Notes under the pieces: model-generated
Database searches by the model: none
Told to the model about the DNA's origin: nothing
What the model saw: only the letters and a program-made list of their open reading frames with translations
Source of the DNA: CAJBIL01 sp044359525
GTDB lineage: Bacteria; Pseudomonadota; Gammaproteobacteria; Burkholderiales; Rhodocyclaceae
Direction of reading: 5' to 3'
Assembly (NCBI GenBank): GCA_044359525.1
Contig: JBIKLY010000026.1
Location: 1 to 33,699, forward strand
DNA: 33,699 nt
Made by a program: the position numbers and the translations under genes
Shown: positions 8,010 through 15,650 of the stretch, piece after piece
How the letters are laid out: each line of letters starts with the position of its first letter
Numbering within the stretch: position 1 is the stretch's first letter

Positions 8010-9080
8010 TCACTGCAAAAGATCCCAGGCGATCGGCGAACCGCGCTGGATGGCGCTTCGTGCCTTTCTGCCGAGGCAGAGATCGATGAATTTTGGTGGC
8101 AGCCCAAAGCCCGGGCGAATGATTCTGATGTTTTCACGCGTCAGCGCTTCGCCGGGGGCGATGTCGTTACAGGCGTAAATCGAGCGCCGAAAGACCTTGC
8201 TCTTTTCTTCCGCCGCCGAGCTGCCGTAACTGATCTGGCCGACGGCCTGCCAGGCGCGCTCGGTTTCGACCACCAGCGAGCGCAGTTCGGCAGGCTCCAG
8301 CGAAAAGCTTGAGTCGACGCCGCCATCGGCGCGCGCCAGCGTGAAGTGCTTTTCAATCACGCTTGCACCCAGGGCGACGCTGGCAACGGCTGCGCCGATG
8401 CCCATTGTGTGATCGGAAAGTCCGACCTCGCAAGCGAACAATTCGCGCAAATGGGGGAGAGTGCGCAGGTTGGTATTCGCCGGCGATGCCGGGTAGGTGC
8501 TGGTGCATTTGAGTAGCACGAGCTGGCGGCCCCCGGCGCTGCGTGCGGTGCGTACGGCCTCATCGAGTTCGGCCACCGACGCCATGCCGGTGGAAATGAT
8601 CATCGGCTTGCCGGTGGCGGCTACCTTGCGGATCAGCGGCAGGTCGGTGTTTTCGAATGAGGCGATCTTGTAGCAGGGAACGTCCAGCGCTTCGAGAAAA
8701 TCGACGGCGGTTTCGTCGAATGGCGTACTGAAGGCGATCATGCCCAGCGCCTTTGCGCGCTCGAAGATCGGCTGGTGCCACTCCCAGGGCGTGTGGGCTT
8801 CCCGGTAGAGCGCATGGAGCGACTTCCCCTGCCAGAGTGAAGCGGGGTCGGCGATGAAAAATTCCCCTTCGCTGCTGTCGAGGGTCATCGTGTCGGCGGT
8901 GTAGGTCTGGATTTTCAGGGCATGCGCGCCGGCCGCCGCTGCCGCGTCGACGATGGCTAGCGCGCGCTCCAGCGACTGGTTATGGTTGCCCGACATCTCG
9001 GCAATGATGAAGGGCGGGGCGTTGCAGCCGATCGGCCGCCCGGCAATGGCGAAACGGGTTTGCGACGAGTTTTCGGTCAT
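8010..9080 (-). CDS. pseI: Pseudaminic acid synthase PseI (NeuB family)
   Basis: This 356-residue enzyme condenses phosphoenolpyruvate with 6-deoxy-AltdiNAc to give pseudaminic acid. The NeuB catalytic domain is recognisable from FIIAEMSGNHNQSLERAL, GAHALKIQTYTADTMT, the ISTGMAS strand, GLSDHTMGIGAAVASVALGA, and VIEKHFTLARADGGVDSSFS. The C-terminal SAF (antifreeze-like) domain begins near YACNDIAPGEALTRENI. AEMSGNHNQS and the RADGGVDS segment favour PseI over sialic or legionaminic acid synthases. The start overlaps the end of pseG by four bases (ATGA), indicating translational coupling. It is followed after 58 bases by the TPR-glycosyltransferase gene. Confidence 0.93.
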   Translation of the reverse strand: MTENSSQTRFAIAGRPIGCNAPPFIIAEMSGNHNQSLERALAIVDAAAAAGAHALKIQTYTADTMTLDSSEGEFFIADPASLWQGKSLHALYREAHTPWEWHQPIFERAKALGMIAFSTPFDETAVDFLEALDVPCYKIASFENTDLPLIRKVAATGKPMIISTGMASVAELDEAVRTARSAGGRQLVLLKCTSTYPASPANTNLRTLPHLRELFACEVGLSDHTMGIGAAVASVALGASVIEKHFTLARADGGVDSSFSLEPAELRSLVVETERAWQAVGQISYGSSAAEEKSKVFRRSIYACNDIAPGEALTRENIRIIRPGFGLPPKFIDLCLGRKARSAIQRGSPIAWDLLQ

Positions 9081-10549
9081 GGCGCGTCCAGTTCGATGAC
9101 AATGGTGTTGCTTATATCGCGGTAGGCCGCCTTCCTGAAAGCGGCCAGCGACGCCGTATTATGCGTCAGCACCTCGGCACGGATTCGTCGTATCTCGGGG
9201 TGCTGTGTGTGCAGCCAGCCGCTTGCCTGCCGGATCAGCCCTGGCGGCGCGTCTGCCTGCGGCACGCGGTAAACCGAAATAAGGGCTTCGGGGGGGAGAA
9301 GGTCGAAGCGGACGACGCCTGCCGGCTTGCCTCCGGATTCGGCGACGAGAAGGATGCGCTGCGGATCGGCGAGCGTCCTTTGCAGCCATGCTTCATGGCT
9401 GGCCCGGTCGATTTTCCCGCTGTTCAGCGAAACGCCGCGTACTGCCGGATCGTTGCGCCAGTTCAGGAGGTTCTCGCTGTCGTCGGCGGTCGCCGGGCGG
9501 AAGGTGAAGGCGGTCGGCAGCAGCGCATCGGCGACCCGCTCGGCACCACGACCGTCGACCAGTGTGGCGCTGCGCGTTGACAGCCCGCGCAGCAACGCCG
9601 GGTTGTCGAGCAGGCAGGTCAGCCAGGCGGCGATCCGTGCTTCGTCAGCGACGGGCATGTCCGGGACGCCGGCGACGCAGCCCGCTTCGATCAGTGCTTC
9701 GAGGCCGTGCTGCTGGTTATCGGCGATGCCGAAGGCCAGCGTCGGTACGCCGAGGCAGGCGCGTTCCCAGTTCATGCTGCCACCGGCACCAATCGCCAGG
9801 TCGCTGGCGGCGAGAAGTTCTGAGATGTCTTGCGCCGGGCAGTGCAGTGTGGCGTTCGGCAGCGTCGCGCAGGCCGCGATGGTGGCTGCGCGATGGGGAT
9901 TGGCCAGGCCGATTACGACGTCGATCCGGTTGAGCCGGCTGGCGTGCGGGCGCAGCGCATTGAGCATGGCGATTGTGTGCTGCTGTGGATCGGCGCCACC
10001 GAAGCAGACCAGCACGCGCCGTACTGCGCCGTCGCGCAGCAGGCGCTGGCTTCTGCGCTGCGCGAATTCCGGCCGCAACAAGGCGTGTGTCGGGCCGAGC
10101 AGGAGGTGTGTGCCGGGGGCGACCAGGCCGGCATAGCGCTTGGCCGACGCGGTGCTGAAGTTCTGGTCGAGCAGCAGATCGCAGTCGTGATTGCGGTCGG
10201 CAAGGTCGTCGATGACGAAAATGCGTTTTGCCGCTGTGCGCATCGCCTGTTCCCAGCGCGCGTCGAGCTTGTAGTGGTCGACCACCAGCCAGTCGGCGAC
10301 GCCCGTGGCGGCCAGCGCCGCTTGGCTTTGCGCGATGTCGTCGGCGAGCGAGGCATCCTGCCCGGGCAGGCGATGCACGTGGAATCCAAGACCTTCCAGC
10401 GCGTCGCAATAATGCCCCGGCAACTCGCGGCAGACGAAATGGATTTGTGCGCCGCGCGCCGCAAGGCTCTGCGCCAGCGCCGCACAGCGCACCACGTGGC
10501 CGTAGCCGATGCGTGAGGAAGCGTCGACACGAAAGCTGATGATGCTCAT
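9077..10549 (-). CDS. pseG: PseG-PseH fusion: UDP-sugar hydrolase plus GNAT acetyltransferase
   Basis: At 490 residues this is well above a stand-alone PseG. Residues 1-345 are a PseG: FRVDASSRIGYGHVVRCAAL holds the GxGHxxR motif with the presumed catalytic His18, followed by VLVCFGGADPQQ and the IGAGGSMNWERACLGVPT nucleotide-binding region. PseG removes UDP from UDP-2,4-diacetamido-trideoxy-altrose. Residues about 348-490 are a GNAT acetyltransferase (FRPATADDSENLLNWRNDPAV and later EVLTHNTASLAAFRKAAY), the expected activity of PseH, which acetylates the 4-amino group of the PseC product. One polypeptide thus appears to cover consecutive steps. It lies three bases from the HisF-like gene and overlaps pseI by four. 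No separate pseH is seen. That the GNAT part is PseH is inferred from pathway need. Confidence 0.88.
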   Translation of the reverse strand: MSIISFRVDASSRIGYGHVVRCAALAQSLAARGAQIHFVCRELPGHYCDALEGLGFHVHRLPGQDASLADDIAQSQAALAATGVADWLVVDHYKLDARWEQAMRTAAKRIFVIDDLADRNHDCDLLLDQNFSTASAKRYAGLVAPGTHLLLGPTHALLRPEFAQRRSQRLLRDGAVRRVLVCFGGADPQQHTIAMLNALRPHASRLNRIDVVIGLANPHRAATIAACATLPNATLHCPAQDISELLAASDLAIGAGGSMNWERACLGVPTLAFGIADNQQHGLEALIEAGCVAGVPDMPVADEARIAAWLTCLLDNPALLRGLSTRSATLVDGRGAERVADALLPTAFTFRPATADDSENLLNWRNDPAVRGVSLNSGKIDRASHEAWLQRTLADPQRILLVAESGGKPAGVVRFDLLPPEALISVYRVPQADAPPGLIRQASGWLHTQHPEIRRIRAEVLTHNTASLAAFRKAAYRDISNTIVIELDAP

Positions 10550-10552
10550 TGC

Positions 10553-11332
10553 TCAGTCCTTGCTGCCGGAATAATTCCGGCGCACCGGAATGCCGGCGGC
10601 GGCGAGCGCTTTTTTTGCTTCGGCCGGCGTCTGCTCGGTGAAGTGGAAGATGCTGGCCGCAGCGACGGCCGAGGCGCCCGCTTCCTGGATGGCCTGGCGC
10701 ATGTGCTCGTAGTTGCCGGCGCCGCCGGAGGCGATGACCGGCAGGTTGACCGCTTTCGCAACGCGTTCGATCAGCGCGAGGTCGTAGCCTTGCATCGTTC
10801 CATCACGGTCGATCGAGGTGATCAGGATCTCGCCGGCGCCGCGAGCTTCCAGCTCCCTTGCCCATTCTTCCGGGTGGCGACCGGTGGCTTTGCTTCCCGA
10901 ATGGCTGATGCAGCGGTAGCTGCCGTCATCGAGGCGGTGGGCGTCGATGCTGGCCACGACGCACTGAGCGCCAAAGCGTCTGGCCGCCTGGTCGACGAGT
11001 TGCGGGTTGGCGTAGGCGGCTGAGTTGATGCTGATCTTGTCGGCCCCGGCGCGCAGCAGGCGCTGGATCTGCTCGATGTTCGTGATGCCGCCGCCGACCG
11101 TGAGGGGGATGAAGCATTCGTCGGCAAAATCGTGCACCGAATCGATATCCGGTTCGCTGCCCTCGCGACAGGCGGTGATGTCGACCAGTACCAGTTCATC
11201 GACATCCCGCGTGTTGTAGACCTTAACCGCCGGCAGCACCGGCCCGACCCGGCGCCAGCTGTCGAAGCCGATTCCCTTGACCAGACCGAAACTCTTCCAG
11301 AGGAGGGTGGGAATGATGCGGACTTTCAGCAT
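10553..11332 (-). CDS. HisF-like glycosyl-amidation protein (WbuZ-type)
   Basis: This 259-residue TIM-barrel protein is clearly HisF-like: LKVRIIPTL start, LTVGGGITNIEQIQRLLRAGADKISINS, VVASIDAH, ITSIDRDGTMQGYDL and IASGGAGNYEHM. In histidine HisF the cyclase acids are Asp11 and Asp130; here position 11 is Leu (IIPTLLWK) while Asp130 is kept. This argues against imidazole-glycerol-phosphate synthesis. HisF/HisH pairs beside WbpG/PseA amidotransferases (WbuZ/WbuY) are thought to supply ammonia for turning an acetamido into an acetamidino group. It overlaps the HisH-like gene by seven bases and precedes pseG by three, so the set is translationally coupled. Confidence 0.88.
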   Translation of the reverse strand: MLKVRIIPTLLWKSFGLVKGIGFDSWRRVGPVLPAVKVYNTRDVDELVLVDITACREGSEPDIDSVHDFADECFIPLTVGGGITNIEQIQRLLRAGADKISINSAAYANPQLVDQAARRFGAQCVVASIDAHRLDDGSYRCISHSGSKATGRHPEEWARELEARGAGEILITSIDRDGTMQGYDLALIERVAKAVNLPVIASGGAGNYEHMRQAIQEAGASAVAAASIFHFTEQTPAEAKKALAAAGIPVRRNYSGSKD

Positions 11333-11949
11333 GGCTTACGTTCGAGGAAATTTCTGAGCACGCGGAATCCCGCTTTCGAGCTTTTCTCCGGGTGGAACTG
11401 TGTCCCGAGAATATTGCCCGAGCCGACGGCGGCTATGACCTGAATGCCGTAATCGGTATGGGCCACTATGTGTTCAGTGCTGGCCGGGCGAAAAGCATAG
11501 CTATGTACGAAGTAGAAATCGGTGCCGTCGGGGATGCCCGAAAAGAGATCGTCGTCGCCCGTGCGCGAAATCGCGTTCCAGCCGACGTGCGGAATACGCA
11601 GCGTACAGCCTAGCGTATCGAGGCGGCTTATTTCGCCGGGGATCAGGTCGAGTCCCTGGCTTAATCCCCCCTCGTTGCCGCGACTGGCGAGGAGTTGCAT
11701 GCCGAGGCAGATGCCCAGGAGCGGCTTGTCGAATTCCAGCGTCTGGCGCCGGATTTCCTCACACCAGCCGCCCTGGGCCAGCTGTGCCATGCCGTCGCTG
11801 AAACTGCCGACGCCGGGAAGAATCAGGCGGTCGGCGGCAGCCAGCTGTTCCGGGTGCCCGGCGATGGTGGCATCGACACCGAGTTCGGCCAGCGCACGAC
11901 GCACCGAGCCGAGATTGCCCATTCCATAGTCGACGATGGCGACCTTCAT
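11326..11949 (-). CDS. HisH-like glutamine amidotransferase of the sugar-amidation set (WbuY-type)
   Basis: This 207-residue class I glutaminase keeps its catalytic residues: the nucleophile Cys81 in GICLGMQLL and the His186/Glu188 pair in TQFHPEKS. It starts MKVAIVDYGMGNLGSVRRAL and has the PGVGSF oxyanion-strand segment. In HisH the enzyme releases ammonia from glutamine and feeds it through the HisF barrel. Here the neighbours are a PseA-like amidotransferase (four-base ATGA overlap upstream) and a HisF-like protein lacking one cyclase acid (seven-base overlap downstream). No other his gene is present, so a role as ammonia donor for sugar amidation is much more likely than histidine biosynthesis. 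Confidence 0.9.
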   Translation of the reverse strand: MKVAIVDYGMGNLGSVRRALAELGVDATIAGHPEQLAAADRLILPGVGSFSDGMAQLAQGGWCEEIRRQTLEFDKPLLGICLGMQLLASRGNEGGLSQGLDLIPGEISRLDTLGCTLRIPHVGWNAISRTGDDDLFSGIPDGTDFYFVHSYAFRPASTEHIVAHTDYGIQVIAAVGSGNILGTQFHPEKSSKAGFRVLRNFLERKPC

Positions 11950-13094
11950 CGATTGTCGTAGTTGGTCTTGGTGAGGTTGCCGTGGCGATCCTTGAGCAAA
12001 TTGCCGCTGCTGTCGCGCAGGAAGATCTTTTTGTTGGTGAATTTGTCGCAGATGCGGATGAACTCATCGACCGACAGGTTCAGCGGGTCGAGGATGTCGG
12101 CCAGCGATTTTCCGAGGTACTCTGACGGAAACTGCCCGTCGAGGCGGCGCACGATGTCCTGCGCGTCCTCGCGCGTCAGGCGCTCGCGCCGCACGTGCAG
12201 GCAGGCGAGGTCGGTGGCGCGACCGAAGCCGAATTTCAGGAACTTGAAGTAGTCGTGGATGCCGGTCTGGTGGTTGTCGAGGTTTTCGTAGTTGACCATC
12301 GACCCTTCCACCGTCCGGTGATAGGTGGCGAAGCCGTGGGCCTGGGCGATCAGGGCGTTGGCGAGGCCGTCCCAGGGCAGGTAATGGCCAAGGAACAGCC
12401 CGGTAACGCCGACCCGGGCGAGATCCTCGTCGCTCGGATACGAGTAGGGAATCAGATGCCTGGCCTCGATCCCTTCCATGCCGATGAGGTCCGAGACGCG
12501 CAGGCCGAGCAGCCCGCCGAATTCTTCCAGCCAGCGCCGGTTGAGCACGTTGTTCCCGGCTGCAGCGGCTGGCCCGCCGTATTCGTTCTGCGAGTTTTCG
12601 CCCCAGATGATCAGCGGAACATTGAACTGCACTGCGGCACGTACCGGGATGGTGAAGATGCCGGCGTGTTCCGGCCAGGAGATATCGCCGACCTGGGTCA
12701 GGCCGATCCGGTTGAGCTTGGCCCGGATCAGGGGGTTGGGCGACATTTCGACGTAGTCCACGCCGAGCTGCTTGAGATTCTCGATGTTCTGGCGCCCGAG
12801 TTCGGAGAGGTCGCAGGTGGTGGCGGTGACGCACAGCGGGTTGAGGCCGAGCTGGAGCATGCGCACGACCTGATAGGTGCTGTCCTTGCCGCCGGAGACC
12901 GGAACGATGCAGTCCCAGTTGCTGCCGTCGCCGCGATATTTTTCGAGAACGCGCAGCAGCTCGGTCTTGCGCGCATCCCAATCGACTGCCGTGCGTTGTT
13001 CGTAGCTGCGGCAAGCGTTGCACACGCCTTCTTCGTCGAGGTGGAGATCCGGCTTGGTGTCGGGCATGACGCACCGGGTGCAGTATTTCAGCAT
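11946..13094 (-). CDS. pseA: N-acetyl sugar amidotransferase (PseA/WbpG family)
   Basis: This 382-residue protein starts at MLKYCTRCVMPDTKP; the open frame runs 26 codons further but overlaps the methylase gene and lacks family similarity there. Cys5, Cys8, Cys25 and Cys28 form a likely zinc site. SGGKDS at residues 67-72 is the PP-loop of ATP pyrophosphatases, followed by TYQVVRMLQLG. WbpG/PseA proteins activate the sugar acetamido group with ATP and replace oxygen with ammonia to give an acetamidino group, as in Pse5Ac7Am on Campylobacter flagellin. The HisH/HisF-like partners follow with a four-base overlap. The exact sugar position modified cannot be read from sequence. Gene symbol is by family analogy. 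Confidence 0.87.
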   Translation of the reverse strand: MLKYCTRCVMPDTKPDLHLDEEGVCNACRSYEQRTAVDWDARKTELLRVLEKYRGDGSNWDCIVPVSGGKDSTYQVVRMLQLGLNPLCVTATTCDLSELGRQNIENLKQLGVDYVEMSPNPLIRAKLNRIGLTQVGDISWPEHAGIFTIPVRAAVQFNVPLIIWGENSQNEYGGPAAAAGNNVLNRRWLEEFGGLLGLRVSDLIGMEGIEARHLIPYSYPSDEDLARVGVTGLFLGHYLPWDGLANALIAQAHGFATYHRTVEGSMVNYENLDNHQTGIHDYFKFLKFGFGRATDLACLHVRRERLTREDAQDIVRRLDGQFPSEYLGKSLADILDPLNLSVDEFIRICDKFTNKKIFLRDSSGNLLKDRHGNLTKTNYDNR

Positions 13095-13095
13095 G

Positions 13096-13719
13096 TCAGT
13101 CTCGCTTTTCCATGAGGAACCAGCTGATGTCGTCCTGGGGGAATTTCGGGTCGCGGTGATAGGCGAAGCCATAGTCGATGAGCTGCAGGTCGGCGTGGCG
13201 GTCGAGTAGTTCGCCGCAGAAATCGCGCTTGAACAGGCGGTCGCTGTGACCGCGATAGTTGATCGCCACCGGACTCGGGTTGTAGTACTCGCAGACCAGC
13301 AGGTAGCGGCCGGTGGCGCGATGCAGTGCGTCGTAGACTTGCGGCAGCCAGTCCGGGTTGATGTGGATGAGCACGCCCTTGATCAGCGCCAGATCCCAGG
13401 TGCGCTGTGGTGCGAAGTCGAGGATCGAGGTCTGATGGACGTTGGCGGCAGGAATCAGCTTGCCGAGTTCGGCTACAGCCTGCGGATTGATCTCGATGGC
13501 GTGCTGTTCCTGCTGTGGGTAGAGCAGTTGCAGGGCCTTGAGGTTCATGCCGATGTTGGCGCCGAACTCGATACAGCTCGCTAGCGAGCGGGTTCTGGCG
13601 AGCGCCTTGGCGAAGAAGTCGAGGTTGGCAGCCAGTAGTTTGTCGCCGGTGTTGCGCGCGAAGTATTCGCTACCGAATTCACCTGCCCAGAATGCTTCCT
13701 GCTCGGTTTTGTAGGCCAT
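13096..13719 (-). CDS. Pseudaminic acid biosynthesis-associated methylase (SAM-dependent)
   Basis: This 207-residue class I methyltransferase has SAM motif I as CIEFGANIGMN, motif II acidic residues near HAIEINPQAVAEL and post-motif LDFAPQRTWDLALIKGVLIHI. The opening KTEQEAFWAGEFGSEYFARN is the signature of the Pse-associated methylase family (TIGR03587) as I remember it. The ATG at 13719 is used; a TTG one codon upstream is also open but GGAAG lies better placed for the ATG. The stop is one base before the pseA start codon. The acceptor could be the nonulosonic acid or a late intermediate; neither target nor position can be told from sequence. Confidence 0.85.
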   Translation of the reverse strand: MAYKTEQEAFWAGEFGSEYFARNTGDKLLAANLDFFAKALARTRSLASCIEFGANIGMNLKALQLLYPQQEQHAIEINPQAVAELGKLIPAANVHQTSILDFAPQRTWDLALIKGVLIHINPDWLPQVYDALHRATGRYLLVCEYYNPSPVAINYRGHSDRLFKRDFCGELLDRHADLQLIDYGFAYHRDPKFPQDDISWFLMEKRD

Positions 13720-13728
13720 CAATCTTCC

Positions 13729-14481
13729 TTACTTTTTCGTGGTCGCCGGACTCAAGGTCTTTTGTTCGATGTGACGGTTGAGCGCAGCCCAGTCCGGATG
13801 TTCGGCAAGCAGCGCCAGAACGTCGGCCATCCCGAAGCATGGCTTGCGCGGGTACAGGGATTCAAGAATACGTCGCACCAATTCAAAATCCTCCGGCGTA
13901 TCGACCGTCCAGCGATGCTGGCTGAGATCCGGCTGCATGCTCAGGGACTTGAGACGATAACGGCCGGGGCGCCAATAAATGAAGGGGGTAACGTGCTCGC
14001 GTTCGGCTTCTTCGGTCGCTTCGGCGTGCGCTTCGGCCAGCGCGCGTGCCGAGAAAACCTCGACGGCCATGCCGTAGGGCCAGGAAGGTTCGATCATGTT
14101 GGAAACGTAATCGCAGCCGCCCGCTTCTTCCCGATAGGCGCTGATGGTGCTGTCGATCAGCTGCGGGTCGATCAATGGGCAATCAGACGTTACCCGCACG
14201 ACGGTGTCCGCAGCGAAGCGGTTGGCGGCTTCGAAATAACGCGAGAGAACGTCCTGCTCCGAGCCGCGCGTGCAGTCCACGCCTTCCGTTGCGCAGAAGT
14301 CGACAATCGGGTCGTCGGTGGCATTGGTCGTGGTGGCGATGACGATGCGGTCGGCCTGACTGACGCGGCGCAGTCGTTCGAGCTGGTAGGACAGCATCGG
14401 CCGGCTCAGGATGGGCAGAAGTACTTTGCCCGGCAGGCGCGTTGAAGTCATGCGCGCCTGAACGATGATTGCCGTGCTCAT
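13729..14481 (-). CDS. SpsF/PseF-like cytidylyltransferase (probable CMP-pseudaminic acid synthetase)
   Basis: This 250-residue protein belongs to the CTP-transferase family (PF02348). The nucleotide loop IIVQARMTSTRLPGKVLLPI at the N-terminus supplies the conserved Arg10, Arg15 and Lys19; VRVTSDCPLIDPQLID carries the metal-binding Asp motif; RWTVDTPEDFELVRRI is the conserved late segment. It resembles the SpsF subgroup rather than classical PseF, which begins with an IPARGGSKR-type loop. No other CMP-sugar synthetase is present, so it probably activates the nonulosonic acid with CTP. It shares a four-base ATGA overlap with pseC. The substrate is inferred from context. Confidence 0.8.
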   Translation of the reverse strand: MSTAIIVQARMTSTRLPGKVLLPILSRPMLSYQLERLRRVSQADRIVIATTTNATDDPIVDFCATEGVDCTRGSEQDVLSRYFEAANRFAADTVVRVTSDCPLIDPQLIDSTISAYREEAGGCDYVSNMIEPSWPYGMAVEVFSARALAEAHAEATEEAEREHVTPFIYWRPGRYRLKSLSMQPDLSQHRWTVDTPEDFELVRRILESLYPRKPCFGMADVLALLAEHPDWAALNRHIEQKTLSPATTKK

Positions 14482-15650
14482 CGAGTCAGGAGTTTGAATA
14501 ATTCGCTTGTCACGCGATCTTGTTGTGCCTGCGTGAAGTGGGCATAGAGCGGCAGGCTGAGCGTGTGGGCGTAGTAGGCCTCGGCGTTGGGAAACTGCCC
14601 GGGCCGGAAGCCGAGCCGGCGGTAGTAGGGTTGCAGGTGTACCGGGATGTAATGCACATTCACGCCGATGCCAGAAGCGTGCAGGCGGCAGTAAGCTTCG
14701 GTGCGGGAAATGCCCGAACGTTCTTCGTTCCAGCCAATGGTGTAGAGGTGCCAGGCAGAAGCGCAGTCAGGATCACGTTGCGGCAGTGTGAGGCCGCTGT
14801 CGGCAAGCAGGGTGTCGTAGCGATCAGCCAGTGCCGTGCGGTGAGCGATGAACTCGTCGATCCGTTGCATCTGCGAGAGGCCCAGTGCCGCCTGTATGTC
14901 GGTCATCCGGTAGTTCCAGCCCAGCTCAAGCATCTGATAGTGCCACGGCCCGTCGATTTCGCCTTCCATCAGTCCGGCTTCGCGCGTGATGCCGTGCGAG
15001 CGCAGGCGTGCCATGCGTGCGGCGAGCTGGTCGTTGCGGGTGACCGCCATGCCGCCTTCGCCGGTAGTAATGATCTTTACCGGATGAAAACTGAAAATGG
15101 TGACGTCGGCCCATTCGCCGCAGCCGATCGGCTGGCCACGATAGCGACCGCCGATGGCGTGCGAGGCGTCTTCGATGACGCGAAAGCCAAATTCATCGCT
15201 TAGCGAACGAATTTCGGCCATCGGACAGGCTTGGCCGGCAAAGGCGACGGGGATGACAATCTTTGGCAGTCGCCCCTTCTGCCGGGCTGCTTCGAGCTTT
15301 TTACACAGGGCGGAGAGATTGATGTTCCGTGTGTGCAGATCAATGTCCACGAAATCAACTTCGGCGCCGCAGAAGCGGGCACAGTTGGCGGAGGCGACGA
15401 ACGTGTTGGGCACTGTCCACAAGAGGTCGTTCTGGCCGAGGTCCAGTGCCATACAGGCAATATGCAGTGCCGAGGTGGCGCTGTTTGTGGCCACGGCATG
15501 CGGTGCGCCGCAGTACTTCGCAACTGCCCGTTCGAAAGCGGGCCCGGCGGGGCCTTGGGTCAGCTGCTCCGAGCGCAGTATGTCGACGACTGCTTCGATG
15601 TCTGCTGCCGAGATGTCCTGCCGGCCATAGTTGATGTAGGGCTCAGACAT
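14478..15650 (-). CDS. pseC: PseC: UDP-4-amino-4,6-dideoxy-N-acetyl-L-altrosamine transaminase
   Basis: This 390-residue enzyme is a DegT/DnrJ/EryC1 aminotransferase. MSEPYINYGRQDISAADIEAV is typical of PseC. Lys192 in SFHPVKIITTGEGG is the PLP Schiff-base lysine and Asp161 in IEDASHAIGG contacts the pyridine nitrogen. NYRMTDIQAALGLSQ is the conserved substrate-side loop. It transfers an amino group from glutamate to the PseB product. The start at 15650 was chosen because the family N-terminus begins there; the longer frame overlaps pseB. It overlaps the end of pseB by eight bases and the next gene by four. Confidence 0.94.
   Translation of the reverse strand: MSEPYINYGRQDISAADIEAVVDILRSEQLTQGPAGPAFERAVAKYCGAPHAVATNSATSALHIACMALDLGQNDLLWTVPNTFVASANCARFCGAEVDFVDIDLHTRNINLSALCKKLEAARQKGRLPKIVIPVAFAGQACPMAEIRSLSDEFGFRVIEDASHAIGGRYRGQPIGCGEWADVTIFSFHPVKIITTGEGGMAVTRNDQLAARMARLRSHGITREAGLMEGEIDGPWHYQMLELGWNYRMTDIQAALGLSQMQRIDEFIAHRTALADRYDTLLADSGLTLPQRDPDCASAWHLYTIGWNEERSGISRTEAYCRLHASGIGVNVHYIPVHLQPYYRRLGFRPGQFPNAEAYYAHTLSLPLYAHFTQAQQDRVTSELFKLLTR

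Noticed and set aside
10553..11949. HisF and HisH as histidine biosynthesis genes
   Set aside because: They lie inside a sugar operon next to a PseA-like amidotransferase, no other his gene is near, and the HisF-like protein lacks Asp11.
12195..13115. Plus-strand open frame of about 306 codons opposite pseA
   Set aside because: High GC leaves long antisense frames open; the minus-strand frame carries clear PseA motifs and coupled neighbours, while this one has no recognisable domain.
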